DNA from: an uncultured Christensenella sp.
GTDB lineage: Bacteria; Bacillota; Clostridia; Christensenellales; UBA3700
Direction of reading: 5' to 3'
DNA length: 18,441 nt
Assembly (NCBI GenBank): GCA_910577845.1
Contig: CAJTNA010000022.1
Span: 1 to 18,441 of the forward strand
Both the position numbers and the translations under genes were made by a program. Each line of letters begins with the position of its first letter. The stretch's first letter is position 1. Below the pieces are notes generated by a model that ran no database searches, was not told the DNA's origin, and was given only the letters and a program-made list of their open reading frames with translations. Below, piece by piece: positions 1 through 6,997 of this stretch.

Positions 1-1
1 T

Positions 2-280
2 GGATGGAAAGTAGAGATATACACAAATAGTGGAGAGATGGTAGAGGAAATATATTTATCAGTACTAGGTGATTTAACTGGAGATGGTAAAGTAAACTCT
101 GCAGATGTCAATTATATTAGACAATTAGCAAATGACAAAGAATCATTTAATGGTTTAAGTGATAAGGCTTATATTCAACTAGCAACATTAATTGTTAATA
201 AGAATGGTTTAGCAAATATTGATTGTGAGATATTATGGAATGTTGCTTGTGGCAAGATAGATATAGCTGACTTTATTTAA
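2..280 (+). CDS. C-terminal end of a secreted dockerin-type protein (partial)
   Basis: The frame is open from base 2, so this is the 3' end of a gene starting outside the window; the ATG at 38 is internal. About 24 codons in, the sequence DLTGDGKVNSADV is a good type I dockerin calcium loop (D-x-T-x-D-G-x-V-N-x-x-D), followed by a helix (YIRQLA). A second repeat half (LIVNKNGLANIDCEIL) keeps the spacing but has lost most acidic ligands, so only one loop looks able to bind calcium. Dockerins are C-terminal modules that attach exported enzymes or surface proteins to cohesins, so the missing N-terminal part is probably a secreted carbohydrate-active or cell-surface protein. No cohesin gene is in the window. 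The dockerin call is fairly safe; the parent protein cannot be named. Confidence 0.75.
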   Translation, partial: GWKVEIYTNSGEMVEEIYLSVLGDLTGDGKVNSADVNYIRQLANDKESFNGLSDKAYIQLATLIVNKNGLANIDCEILWNVACGKIDIADFI

Positions 281-338
281 TTTGATTTATTTCAAATATA
301 AAGCCACATAATTTACATTATTGTAATCTGTCTATACA

Positions 339-459
339 CTCACAGAAAAGTTGATTGTGAGACCCTGATAAGTGTGGTGAAACCACAGTTTTGCAATAAC
401 TGATGTTAATTCAAATTGTAGGCACTTGCGTTAACAAGCAGTATTGCTATCACAATACT
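339..459 (-). repeat. Dispersed multi-hairpin element, copy 1 of 4
   Basis: Read on the minus strand it runs: hairpin A (AGTATTG/CAATACT, 440-459), hairpin B (CTTG/CAAG, 425-438), a core beginning CAATTTGAATTAACAT (389-418), hairpin C (TGTGGT-TTC-ACCACA, 373-387) and hairpin D (CTCACA/TGTGAG, 339-361). The core matches 10426-10455 at 27 of 30 positions, and hairpin order and spacing match that copy although the stem sequences differ. Further hairpins flank it: TTACA/TGTAA at 313-326 and AGGAAAC/GTTTCCT at 467-489. It lies between two convergent genes and is antisense to the dockerin gene. The nature of the element is unknown. Confidence 0.65.
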
Positions 460-576
460 AAATTTAAGGAAACTTAAAATTTGTTTCCTATAATTTATAA
501 AACCAATAATATAAATGTTTTTATCAAAAGATAAATAATTTATCAAAAATAAGATATAAAAAAAAATATATAAAAT

Positions 577-605
577 AAACAAGATGCTTGACTAGCATCT
601 TGTTT
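577..605 (-). terminator. Rho-independent terminator of the ClC gene
   Basis: A perfect 12-bp stem (AAACAAGATGCT, 577-588, with AGCATCTTGTTT, 594-605) and a 5-nt loop lie 14 nt beyond the ClC stop codon. On the minus strand the stem is followed by a T-rich run (positions 576 down to about 556). The T-run in the stem on the plus side could also stop transcription coming from the dockerin gene. Confidence 0.8.
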
Positions 606-619
606 GTTTAGTTCTTTAA

Positions 620-2377
620 CTATTCATTAAGTAGTCTTTCTACATATTCCATAGTTGCATCTGGGTCATATGTCTTGGCTTTAATTAGTAGTAAGTCACC
701 GCCTTCAAGTTTAGTTTCCGCACTGGCAATTAATTGTTCGTCCTTTTTTGAAATAGTTTTTACAGCACATTCTGGTGGCCATAATAAGTCTTTTATCAAT
801 TTGCCGTCCGCAAAAGAATTATGTTCAACTGTAACTTTAAAGCTTATTTGTTTTTGGGATTTGCCTTCACGTTCTTCTTCAACATTGCGTTCAAGCAGTG
901 CATCATAAAGAGGTGGTTGTTTAAACAATTCTGCAACAATGGTTGCGATGAAAATTGTTATACCAGTAAATAGGAAAGAGTGGAAAGAACCAGTAACCTC
1001 CATAACTAGTACCATTGCTGTTATTGGTGTACGTACACTTGCACCAAAGAAAGCCGACATTGAAATTACAATAAGTAATTTATACAATGAGGTTTCAAGC
1101 CCAGCCATTTGAAAAAGATTACCAAATAAACCGCCAAGTAAAGCACCTATAGTCAGCATAGGAATAAATAGACCGCCAGTAGCACCGCTATTAAATGACA
1201 CTGGTATCAATATTAATTTTACTAATAGTAAAACTAGTAACATCCACCAAATATAGTTGCCATTACCAATATTCATTATTAATGAATGTCCACCGCCAAC
1301 AGTATCAACTAATGCTAAACCAACACAACCGCAAAGCAAGAATGTGAAAACAAGTTTAAACCATTGTGGCAATTTTTTAGGTACTATTTTTTGTGAGTTA
1401 AGAATAAGCCAGTTAAAGCCTACACTTGAAAGTCCAATTATTATGCCGATAATAACTAGCATCCAAATATTTTGTAATGCGAATTTATCTGGGAAAGCAC
1501 CAAAATCGAATAAATAACCTGTGCCACCCCAAAGCTTTGATATTGCGTTAGAGACCAAAGTGCCTATAGTTACAGAACAGCCTGCAGTTAATAGTAGCAT
1601 TGGTGTAACTTTTTTTTGTACCTCTTCTATAACAAATATAATACCCGTTAGAGGAGCATTAAAGGCTACAGCTAAACCAGTACCCGCACCAGCGGACATT
1701 ATATATCTTGTCCAAGCCATACGGCATTTTAGTACTCTACAAGCACCTTGAGCAGTAGTGGCACCTATTTGAATAGATGGTCCTTCTGAGCCTAAAGATA
1801 TACCGCCAAAGTAGGTAAGCAGTGAGGATAAAATAGTTGTAAGTAAAACTCTTAGCCAACGAAAAGTTAATATGCCACGCAACACACCCTCAGTACGTGG
1901 AACACCGGAACCTTTACATTCTGGTGTTGCTTTAAGTAAAAAGTGACAAATTAAAGCAATAACTATAAGTCCAAATAAAAATAATGGTGTCCAAAGTGGG
2001 TTGCTACGAACTAAGGTGTAAATATCTTTAGACCATTCTGTTAAAAGATTTGCAAATTTTGTATACAAACCAACAAGAATACCAACAACAATACCGCATA
2101 CACCACTATAGCAAATTACAGGAATAATAACATTGCGAAAATGCCCTAGAGTAGGTCTCATACTGAAATTGTTTTTTGGTTTTTTTTCTAACTCTGTATG
2201 AGTTGCCATATCTTCAATAATTACATTGGAGATATTATCGTTTTTGTCATATTCCTCATCGTAGAAAATGTTTTTTTCAAAAGCCGAATTGTCATTAACA
2301 TCTGTTAAGGTACGATTTTCAGAGGTTTTTTCGTTTAAATTGTTCTCTTTTTGGTTGTTCAAGTCGTTATTTTGCAT
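620..2377 (-). CDS. ClC-family chloride/proton antiporter with C-terminal TrkA-C (RCK_C) domain
   Basis: A polytopic membrane protein of the ClC family. Numbered from the Met at 2377, it carries the selectivity motif GSGVP (about 156-160), GSEGP with the gating glutamate (about 196-200), an IEE pair matching the proton glutamate of exchangers (about 251-252), and GLFIP (about 402-406). Having both glutamates favours a Cl-/H+ antiporter over a channel. The last 75 or so residues form a TrkA-C/RCK_C-like regulatory domain. The first 75 residues are a hydrophilic Asn/Glu-rich tail. Start: the frame stays open to an ATG at 2494, but that start has no ribosome binding site and would overlap the control region of the divergent ferritin gene. 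A TATAAT box at 2400-2405 lies about 20 nt upstream of the Met at 2377, which I prefer. The stop is certain; the start is moderately sure. Confidence 0.9.
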   Translation of the reverse strand: MQNNDLNNQKENNLNEKTSENRTLTDVNDNSAFEKNIFYDEEYDKNDNISNVIIEDMATHTELEKKPKNNFSMRPTLGHFRNVIIPVICYSGVCGIVVGILVGLYTKFANLLTEWSKDIYTLVRSNPLWTPLFLFGLIVIALICHFLLKATPECKGSGVPRTEGVLRGILTFRWLRVLLTTILSSLLTYFGGISLGSEGPSIQIGATTAQGACRVLKCRMAWTRYIMSAGAGTGLAVAFNAPLTGIIFVIEEVQKKVTPMLLLTAGCSVTIGTLVSNAISKLWGGTGYLFDFGAFPDKFALQNIWMLVIIGIIIGLSSVGFNWLILNSQKIVPKKLPQWFKLVFTFLLCGCVGLALVDTVGGGHSLIMNIGNGNYIWWMLLVLLLVKLILIPVSFNSGATGGLFIPMLTIGALLGGLFGNLFQMAGLETSLYKLLIVISMSAFFGASVRTPITAMVLVMEVTGSFHSFLFTGITIFIATIVAELFKQPPLYDALLERNVEEEREGKSQKQISFKVTVEHNSFADGKLIKDLLWPPECAVKTISKKDEQLIASAETKLEGGDLLLIKAKTYDPDATMEYVERLLNE

Positions 2378-2399
2378 ATGTAACTTTATCCATAATTTT

Positions 2400-2405
2400 A
2401 TTATA
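2400..2405 (-). promoter_or_regulatory. Probable -10 box for the ClC gene
   Basis: TATAAT on the minus strand, 22 nt before the preferred start codon. No convincing -35 hexamer lies at the expected distance. This is supporting evidence for the start at 2377, not a firm promoter. Confidence 0.4.
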
Positions 2406-2537
2406 GATTTAGTATATCTTAATTTATGACATATGTCAAGCACGCTAAATAATTTACTTTTTAAAAGTAGTTTTTTATCACCGCTAGGTAGCATATAGCA
2501 TATATTATATTAATTTAAATTTGTAGAGGGGGTAGAT

Positions 2538-3038
2538 ATGAAACCGATAAAAGTAAATTTAGAGTATCCAGAAATTGATATAGATTGTTTAAGCTTAAGC
2601 GATTGCCGTTGTTTAATGGAAGACTATGGTGGTGCAGAAAGTGAGCTTACTGCTATATTGACTTATATGTATCAAGCATATGTCATACACGAAATGGAAG
2701 AATATAAAGAGTTGTACGATACTTTGGAGGGAATTGCAATAACCGAAATGCACCACCACGAATTATTAGGTGAAACAATAGTCAAATTGGGTGGTACGCC
2801 AGTTATGGGTGGCAACCAAAAATTTTGGAATGGCAGTATGGTAAACTATTGCAAGGATGTAATCAATATGATTAATATTGACATTAAGTCTGAACAAATA
2901 GCTATCGAAAATTACAAAAAAACTATTAGATGTGTACAAAATTATTCTATTCGTGAGTTAATTGAGCGTATTATTATGGATGAGGAGTTGCATATTTTAG
3001 CACTTGAGGAACAAAAACGCAAAATATTAGGTAATTGA
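2538..3038 (+). CDS. Ferritin-like diiron protein (rubrerythrin/bacterioferritin-type four-helix bundle)
   Basis: 166 residues with the signature of a ferritin-like diiron carboxylate protein: E34/E36 in helix 1, E70-x-x-H73 in helix 2 (EMHHHELLG), E119/E124 in helix 3 and E149-x-x-H152 in helix 4 (DEELHILALEE). Such proteins bind two iron (or manganese) ions and act in iron storage or peroxide reduction; which one applies cannot be read from the sequence. No rubredoxin-like CxxC domain is attached, so it is not a full rubrerythrin. An N-terminal cysteine cluster (C17, C23, C25) precedes the bundle and is unusual. A strong ribosome binding site (GAGGGGG) lies just before the ATG. The gene is divergent from the ClC gene and has its own terminator. 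Confidence 0.85.
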   Translation: MKPIKVNLEYPEIDIDCLSLSDCRCLMEDYGGAESELTAILTYMYQAYVIHEMEEYKELYDTLEGIAITEMHHHELLGETIVKLGGTPVMGGNQKFWNGSMVNYCKDVINMINIDIKSEQIAIENYKKTIRCVQNYSIRELIERIIMDEELHILALEEQKRKILGN

Positions 3039-3108
3039 TATGCTAATAATTTTTTGCAAAACAAGAATTTGCAAACGGTGTTAGTCGCAGATTTAATTTG
3101 ATTAAAGA

Positions 3109-3152
3109 AAGCTTTTGTTTAAGTATAAATTATAAGCAAAAGCTTGTTTTTA
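3109..3152 (+). terminator. Rho-independent terminator after the ferritin-like gene
   Basis: AAGCTTTTG (3109-3117) pairs with CAAAAGCTT (3137-3145). With the inner TTA/TAA and one T-G wobble the stem reaches 13 bp. It is followed directly by GTTTTTA. The stem is near-symmetric in A/T, so it may work in both directions. Confidence 0.75.
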
Positions 3153-3454
3153 TATGTCCTTAATTTTTTAACATAGCAAGCAATACCTAATTTTTTAATT
3201 ACTTTAAATAATATAAAAGCAATATTGCTAAAGGGTTGTTTTTAAAATAAAAATATACTTACGCAAATTAAAATTAATATTTTGAGCAGTAGCAATTATT
3301 AATAATTAGTAATTTATTAAAAGGATATATATTCAAGCATAGTAAATAGGTATTTTTTTACTAAAAAGAATGTCTAAAAGTGTCAAAATAAAGCATTTAT
3401 TCATTATTATTAGCTTAAATTTTACTTAAAATAAATAAAAATACAAAAAAACAC
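3153..3454. other. Intergenic stretch with no gene seen
   Basis: Very AT-rich, with no coding potential in any frame that I can support. The only structure noted is a 12-nt perfect palindrome, AGCAATATTGCT, at 3218-3229. The secG promoter follows directly. Confidence 0.5.
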
Positions 3455-3483
3455 TTGTTTTTATAGTTTATTTGTGCTATTAT
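3455..3483 (+). promoter_or_regulatory. Sigma-A-type promoter of secG
   Basis: -35 TTGTTT (3455-3460), a 17-nt spacer, -10 TATTAT (3478-3483). Predicted start of transcription is near 3490, giving a 5' leader of about 26 nt before the secG start. Confidence 0.6.
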
Positions 3484-3515
3484 AGTAAAGCTAAGTAGAA
3501 TGGAGGTTTATTCTA

Positions 3516-3818
3516 ATGAATATGTTAAACTCATTAATGTATATAGTAAGTGCCGTAGGTAAAGACTATACTGGAATTCATATTTTCAGAGATATTTTAG
3601 TTGTATTTATGGTGCTACTAGCAATCGCTATTATTGTACTTATCCTTATGCAAAAAGGAACAAATGACAATATTGGTGTAATTGGCGGTGAAACAGACAC
3701 TTATATGGGCAAAAACAAAGGTCAAAATAGAGAGAAAAAACTTAAGCTTGCTACTGCAATCATTGGTGCTATTATTGTGGTTATGGCAATTATTTACTTT
3801 ATTTTGGCGGTTGTATAA
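3516..3818 (+). CDS. secG: Preprotein translocase subunit SecG
   Basis: A 100-residue membrane protein with the SecG layout: a first transmembrane helix (about residues 28-46, ending in LMQKG), a short glycine-rich loop (about 47-68) and a second helix (about 77-99). SecG is the non-essential third subunit of the SecYEG channel and assists protein export at the membrane. It is about 25 residues longer at the N-terminus than typical SecG. The start is supported by GGAGG at 3502-3506, so the extension looks real. Its place upstream of rnr and smpB matches the order known in Bacillus and clostridia. A terminator follows it, so rnr is probably transcribed separately. Confidence 0.9.
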   Translation: MNMLNSLMYIVSAVGKDYTGIHIFRDILVVFMVLLAIAIIVLILMQKGTNDNIGVIGGETDTYMGKNKGQNREKKLKLATAIIGAIIVVMAIIYFILAVV

Positions 3819-3838
3819 TTTAATGCTTTGTATATTTT

Positions 3839-3873
3839 CGGCTGTTGCCTAGCGGTTACAGCCGTTTTGTTTT
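3839..3873 (+). terminator. Rho-independent terminator after secG
   Basis: CGGCTGT (3839-3845) pairs with ACAGCCG (3858-3864) around a 12-nt loop, followed by TTTTGTTTT. It is GC-rich for this genome and sits 20 nt past the secG stop. Confidence 0.85.
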
Positions 3874-4089
3874 GTATAAAAGTATTTGTAAGGAATTTGC
3901 TTTAAAGTTAATTATAGATAGTATTTGAAAACTATATTTAATAAAGTCAACATAAATATTGTAAACAGATTAGAAAATTTTATTGTTAGATAAAACATTA
4001 TTAATAATAAAGTTAAACATTTAAAAAAGGTAATAATAAATTAAATAAAGATAAAGTCTTGTTAGAATACAGAATAAATTGATTAAAAG
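3874..4089. other. Leader region of rnr; nothing recognised
   Basis: AT-rich, no gene and no consensus promoter. Transcription of rnr must start here or read through from secG. Confidence 0.4.
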
Positions 4090-4120
4090 CTCACAAAATT
4101 ATACAATCTTATTTTGTGAG
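4090..4120 (+). promoter_or_regulatory. 10-bp inverted repeat just upstream of rnr
   Basis: CTCACAAAAT (4090-4099) and ATTTTGTGAG (4111-4120) form a perfect 10-bp stem with an 11-nt loop. It ends 13 nt before the rnr ATG and has no T-tract, so it is not a terminator. The rnr ribosome binding site is weak (GTGAG at about 4125). A 5' hairpin this close could affect translation or mRNA stability, or be a protein operator. Confidence 0.5.
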
Positions 4121-4133
4121 TATGTGAGATAAA

Positions 4134-6425
4134 ATGGAATTTGAAGTTAAAATAGTGGAAAAAATTGAAAAACTTAAGATAGATGGTTTAACTTGTAAAG
4201 CTATAGCTAACAAGTTAGGTTTTTACAGCAAATTTGAGGTAACAGAGATAGCTAAAGTGTTAAATGGAATGGTTAAAAGTGGTAGGGTTGTGAACAGAGG
4301 CAACAAGTTTTTTAAAGTGCAAGATATAAAGGTTATAAGAGGTGTGCTACGTGGCAACCAAAGGGGTTTTGCTTTTTTGGTTCGTGAGGACGGCGGAGAT
4401 GACTTGTTTGTTCCGCATAGAAACCTTAATAAAGCACAGCACGGAGATACTGTATCTTGCGTTATTGTAAAAGGTGACGAGGCGAAAGTTGTCAGTATAG
4501 AAAAAAGAGGTTTGTCACGAATTGTTGGTACTTATCAAAAAAGTAAAAATTATGGTTTTGTAGTTGCGGATAATAAAGATTATTATTCAGATATATTTGT
4601 GCCGAGCGGTAGTGACTTGAAGGCAACAAATAATACAAAGGTTATAGTTGAGATTACTAAGTATTCAGACCGCAATCCAGAGGGCAAAATTGTAGAGATT
4701 ATTGGCAAAGTGGGTGAAAAGCAAAGTGATGTGCTTGCAATTTTAAAGTCATATGGATTTTTTAATTACTTTCCAAAAGAGGTTGAGAGAGAGGCTCAAA
4801 GTATGCAAGTTGCACCAAGTGGTGACAGAACTTCTTTTGTAGATATGCTAACTATTTCCATTGATGGCGATGATAGCAAAGATTTAGATGATGCAATCTC
4901 TGTTTTTAAATATGATAATTACTATAAGCTGTATGTGCATATAGCAGATGTTTCGCATTTTGTTAAAAAGAATAGTGTTTTGGATAAGGAAGCATTTAAG
5001 CGATGTACAAGTGTATATTTTCCAGACAATGTTTATCCTATGTTGCCACCTATCTTAAGTAATGGACTATGTTCATTGAATGGTGGTGAGGAAAGACTAA
5101 CTTTGACTTGCGAGATGATGATTGGTTTTGATGGTAATATTTTGGATAGCAAACTTAGCAAGAGCATTATTAAAAATGATTATGCAATGACATATGCTAA
5201 TGTTCAAAAAATATTGGATGGTGACAAGGAATTAATTGAAAAATATTCTAAAGTTCATAAAATGATTAGGGATGCTTATGAATTGTCTAGGATATTGAAT
5301 GAAAAACGTCAAAGACGTGGTTGTATTAATTTTGAGACAAAAGAATGTAAGATTATTTTGGATAGCAATGGTGATGTTAAGGATATTAAACCGTATCCTT
5401 ATTTAACAAGTAATAGCATTATTGAGGAATTTATGCTTGTGGCAAATGAGACCGTGGCAAAATTTATGTGTAGTTTGGAGTTGCCGTTTGTGTATAGAAC
5501 TCACGAAGAGCCAGACGGTGAAAAAATGCTTGAGTTTAGGAAGTTTGTAGAGTCTTGCGGATATAGGTTGGACAAGGGCAAAATGCACCCAGCAAAATTG
5601 CAAAAGTTGCTTGCTGAACTTGAGGGGACACCAGTTGAAAGTATTATCTCTAAAGTTATGCTTAGAAGTATGAAAAAAGCTAAGTATACTATAGATAATT
5701 TAGGACACTTTGGGCTTGCTACGGAATATTATTGTCATTTTACTTCACCAATTAGAAGATACCCCGACTTGCAAATTCATAGAGTTATTAAGGGTATGCT
5801 TGACGGCAACTTAGGCAATTTAGATAATTTGGAAAATTGGTGTGCAGAAGTTGCGGAGACTTCAAGTGAAAGAGAAAGAGCTGCGGAAATGGCTGAGCGT
5901 GATATTGACGATTATTATAAAGCGGAATATATGCAAAGGCACATTGGTGATATTTTTGAAGGCATTATTAGTGGCGTTACCTCTTTTGGTGTGTTTGTGG
6001 AATTGGAAAATACTTGTGAGGGGCTTGCAAGGCTTAACAATCTACCACGTGATAAATATGAGTTTTTGGAAAACAGATATTTGCTTAAAGGTACTAAGCA
6101 TAAATACACTTTAGGTGAAAAGGTAAAAATAGAAGTTTTAGCTACTGATATTGAAAATAGAAAAGTAACCTTTAAAATTTTAGATGATTTACAAGAAGCT
6201 GAAATCGAACAAGACAATATTGATTTGGAAAATGACAATTTTATCAAAGAGGATGCAAGTTTCAAAAACGAATTGAATATCAAGTCAAAAAGTGATTCAA
6301 AAGAAAAAGTGTATAATAATGGTAGCAAACAAAACAAATCTGATTTCCCAAAATATTTGGAAAGTATGAATAGAAAAAGCAAGCCACATTTGGGTAATAG
6401 TAAAAGTAAAAAGAAAGGCAGATAA
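4134..6425 (+). CDS. rnr: Ribonuclease R (3'-5' exoribonuclease, RNB family)
   Basis: 763 residues in the order known for RNase R: N-terminal winged-helix-like region (about 1-65), two cold-shock RNA-binding domains (about 68-125 and 130-190), the RNB catalytic domain (about 240-560), an S1 domain (about 605-682), then a charged Lys/Asn/Ser-rich tail of about 80 residues ending SKKKGR. The catalytic metal-binding motif DGDDSKDLDD (244-253) keeps all four aspartates, and the RNB signature HFTSPIRRYPDLQIHR is at 535-550. RNase R degrades structured RNA processively in the cytoplasm and works with SmpB/tmRNA in clearing non-stop mRNA. smpB begins 12 nt after its stop, so the two form an operon. 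The Shine-Dalgarno is weak and an inverted repeat lies just upstream. A decayed copy of residues of about 57-98 occurs at 17215-17345. Confidence 0.96.
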   Translation: MEFEVKIVEKIEKLKIDGLTCKAIANKLGFYSKFEVTEIAKVLNGMVKSGRVVNRGNKFFKVQDIKVIRGVLRGNQRGFAFLVREDGGDDLFVPHRNLNKAQHGDTVSCVIVKGDEAKVVSIEKRGLSRIVGTYQKSKNYGFVVADNKDYYSDIFVPSGSDLKATNNTKVIVEITKYSDRNPEGKIVEIIGKVGEKQSDVLAILKSYGFFNYFPKEVEREAQSMQVAPSGDRTSFVDMLTISIDGDDSKDLDDAISVFKYDNYYKLYVHIADVSHFVKKNSVLDKEAFKRCTSVYFPDNVYPMLPPILSNGLCSLNGGEERLTLTCEMMIGFDGNILDSKLSKSIIKNDYAMTYANVQKILDGDKELIEKYSKVHKMIRDAYELSRILNEKRQRRGCINFETKECKIILDSNGDVKDIKPYPYLTSNSIIEEFMLVANETVAKFMCSLELPFVYRTHEEPDGEKMLEFRKFVESCGYRLDKGKMHPAKLQKLLAELEGTPVESIISKVMLRSMKKAKYTIDNLGHFGLATEYYCHFTSPIRRYPDLQIHRVIKGMLDGNLGNLDNLENWCAEVAETSSERERAAEMAERDIDDYYKAEYMQRHIGDIFEGIISGVTSFGVFVELENTCEGLARLNNLPRDKYEFLENRYLLKGTKHKYTLGEKVKIEVLATDIENRKVTFKILDDLQEAEIEQDNIDLENDNFIKEDASFKNELNIKSKSDSKEKVYNNGSKQNKSDFPKYLESMNRKSKPHLGNSKSKKKGR

Positions 6426-6437
6426 TAGAGGTGTTAT

Positions 6438-6896
6438 ATGAGTAATATCAAAATAGTTGCGACTAATAAAAAAGCATATCACGATTATTTTATTGAGGAC
6501 ACTTTGGAGGCGGGTATTGTGCTTGTTGGCAGTGAGGTAAAGTCTATAAGACTTGGTGCTGTAAATATGAAAGATACTTATTGCATAATAAGAGGTGACG
6601 AGATAGAGTTAATCAATATGCATATTTCGCCTTATGAAAAGGGTAGCTATTTTAATGTGGATAGCAGACGTGCTAGAAAATTATTACTTAAAAAGGCGGA
6701 AATCAATAAGTTGCGTGGCAAGGTTGAACAAAAAGGTTTTACCCTTGTACCTACAAAACTATATTTTAAACAAGGCTTGGTTAAAGTTGAGGTGGGTGTT
6801 GCAAAAGGTAAGGAATTGCACGACAAAAGGCAAGCGTTGCAAGATAAACAACAAGCAAGGCAACTTGAGCGAGATTTAAAAAATTACAACAGATAA
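6438..6896 (+). CDS. smpB: SsrA-binding protein SmpB
   Basis: 152 residues, the usual length. The conserved core is clear: GSEVKSIR (about 31-38), VNMKDTY, then NMHISPYEKG (about 60-69), and the C-terminal basic tail (GKELHDKRQ onward) that enters the ribosomal mRNA channel. SmpB binds tmRNA and brings it to stalled ribosomes for trans-translation. It follows rnr by 12 nt with its own GAGG site, so it is co-transcribed. In many Firmicutes the tmRNA gene ssrA comes next. Here only about 100 nt separate smpB from metY, and no tmRNA fits, so ssrA must lie elsewhere. Confidence 0.96.
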   Translation: MSNIKIVATNKKAYHDYFIEDTLEAGIVLVGSEVKSIRLGAVNMKDTYCIIRGDEIELINMHISPYEKGSYFNVDSRRARKLLLKKAEINKLRGKVEQKGFTLVPTKLYFKQGLVKVEVGVAKGKELHDKRQALQDKQQARQLERDLKNYNR

Positions 6897-6930
6897 TTTG
6901 TTATAAAATTTACTTTTTTAATAAAAAACA

Positions 6931-6959
6931 TTGAAAAATAATTTATTTTAAGATATAAT
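6931..6959 (+). promoter_or_regulatory. Consensus promoter of the metY-metA operon
   Basis: -35 TTGAAA (6931-6936), 17-nt spacer, -10 TATAAT (6954-6959). An inverted repeat ATGATA/TATCAT (6958-6978) covers the predicted start of transcription and could be an operator. The leader is only about 30 nt, too short for an S-box or T-box, so methionine control, if any, is not by such a riboswitch here. Confidence 0.7.
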
Positions 6960-6997
6960 GATAAATAATATATATCATTATATATAAGGAGTGCATT

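Noticed and set aside
425..440. Resemblance of GTTAAC-type bases in the dispersed element to integron attC core sites
   Set aside because: The required GTTRRRY / RYYYAAC pair is not present at the ends of the element, and no cassette array or integrase is seen.
3218..3229. Palindrome AGCAATATTGCT in the ferritin-secG gap
   Set aside because: Short and AT-rich; no promoter or recurrence nearby to support an operator.
5915..6382. A 155-codon open frame on the minus strand inside rnr
   Set aside because: Antisense to a clearly coding RNase R region, with no ribosome binding site and a low-complexity Ser/Leu/Phe-rich product; a shadow of the real gene.
6897..6997. Possible tmRNA or riboswitch between smpB and metY
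   Set aside because: Only about 100 nt, and a promoter occupies the middle; no tmRNA tag or riboswitch core is present.
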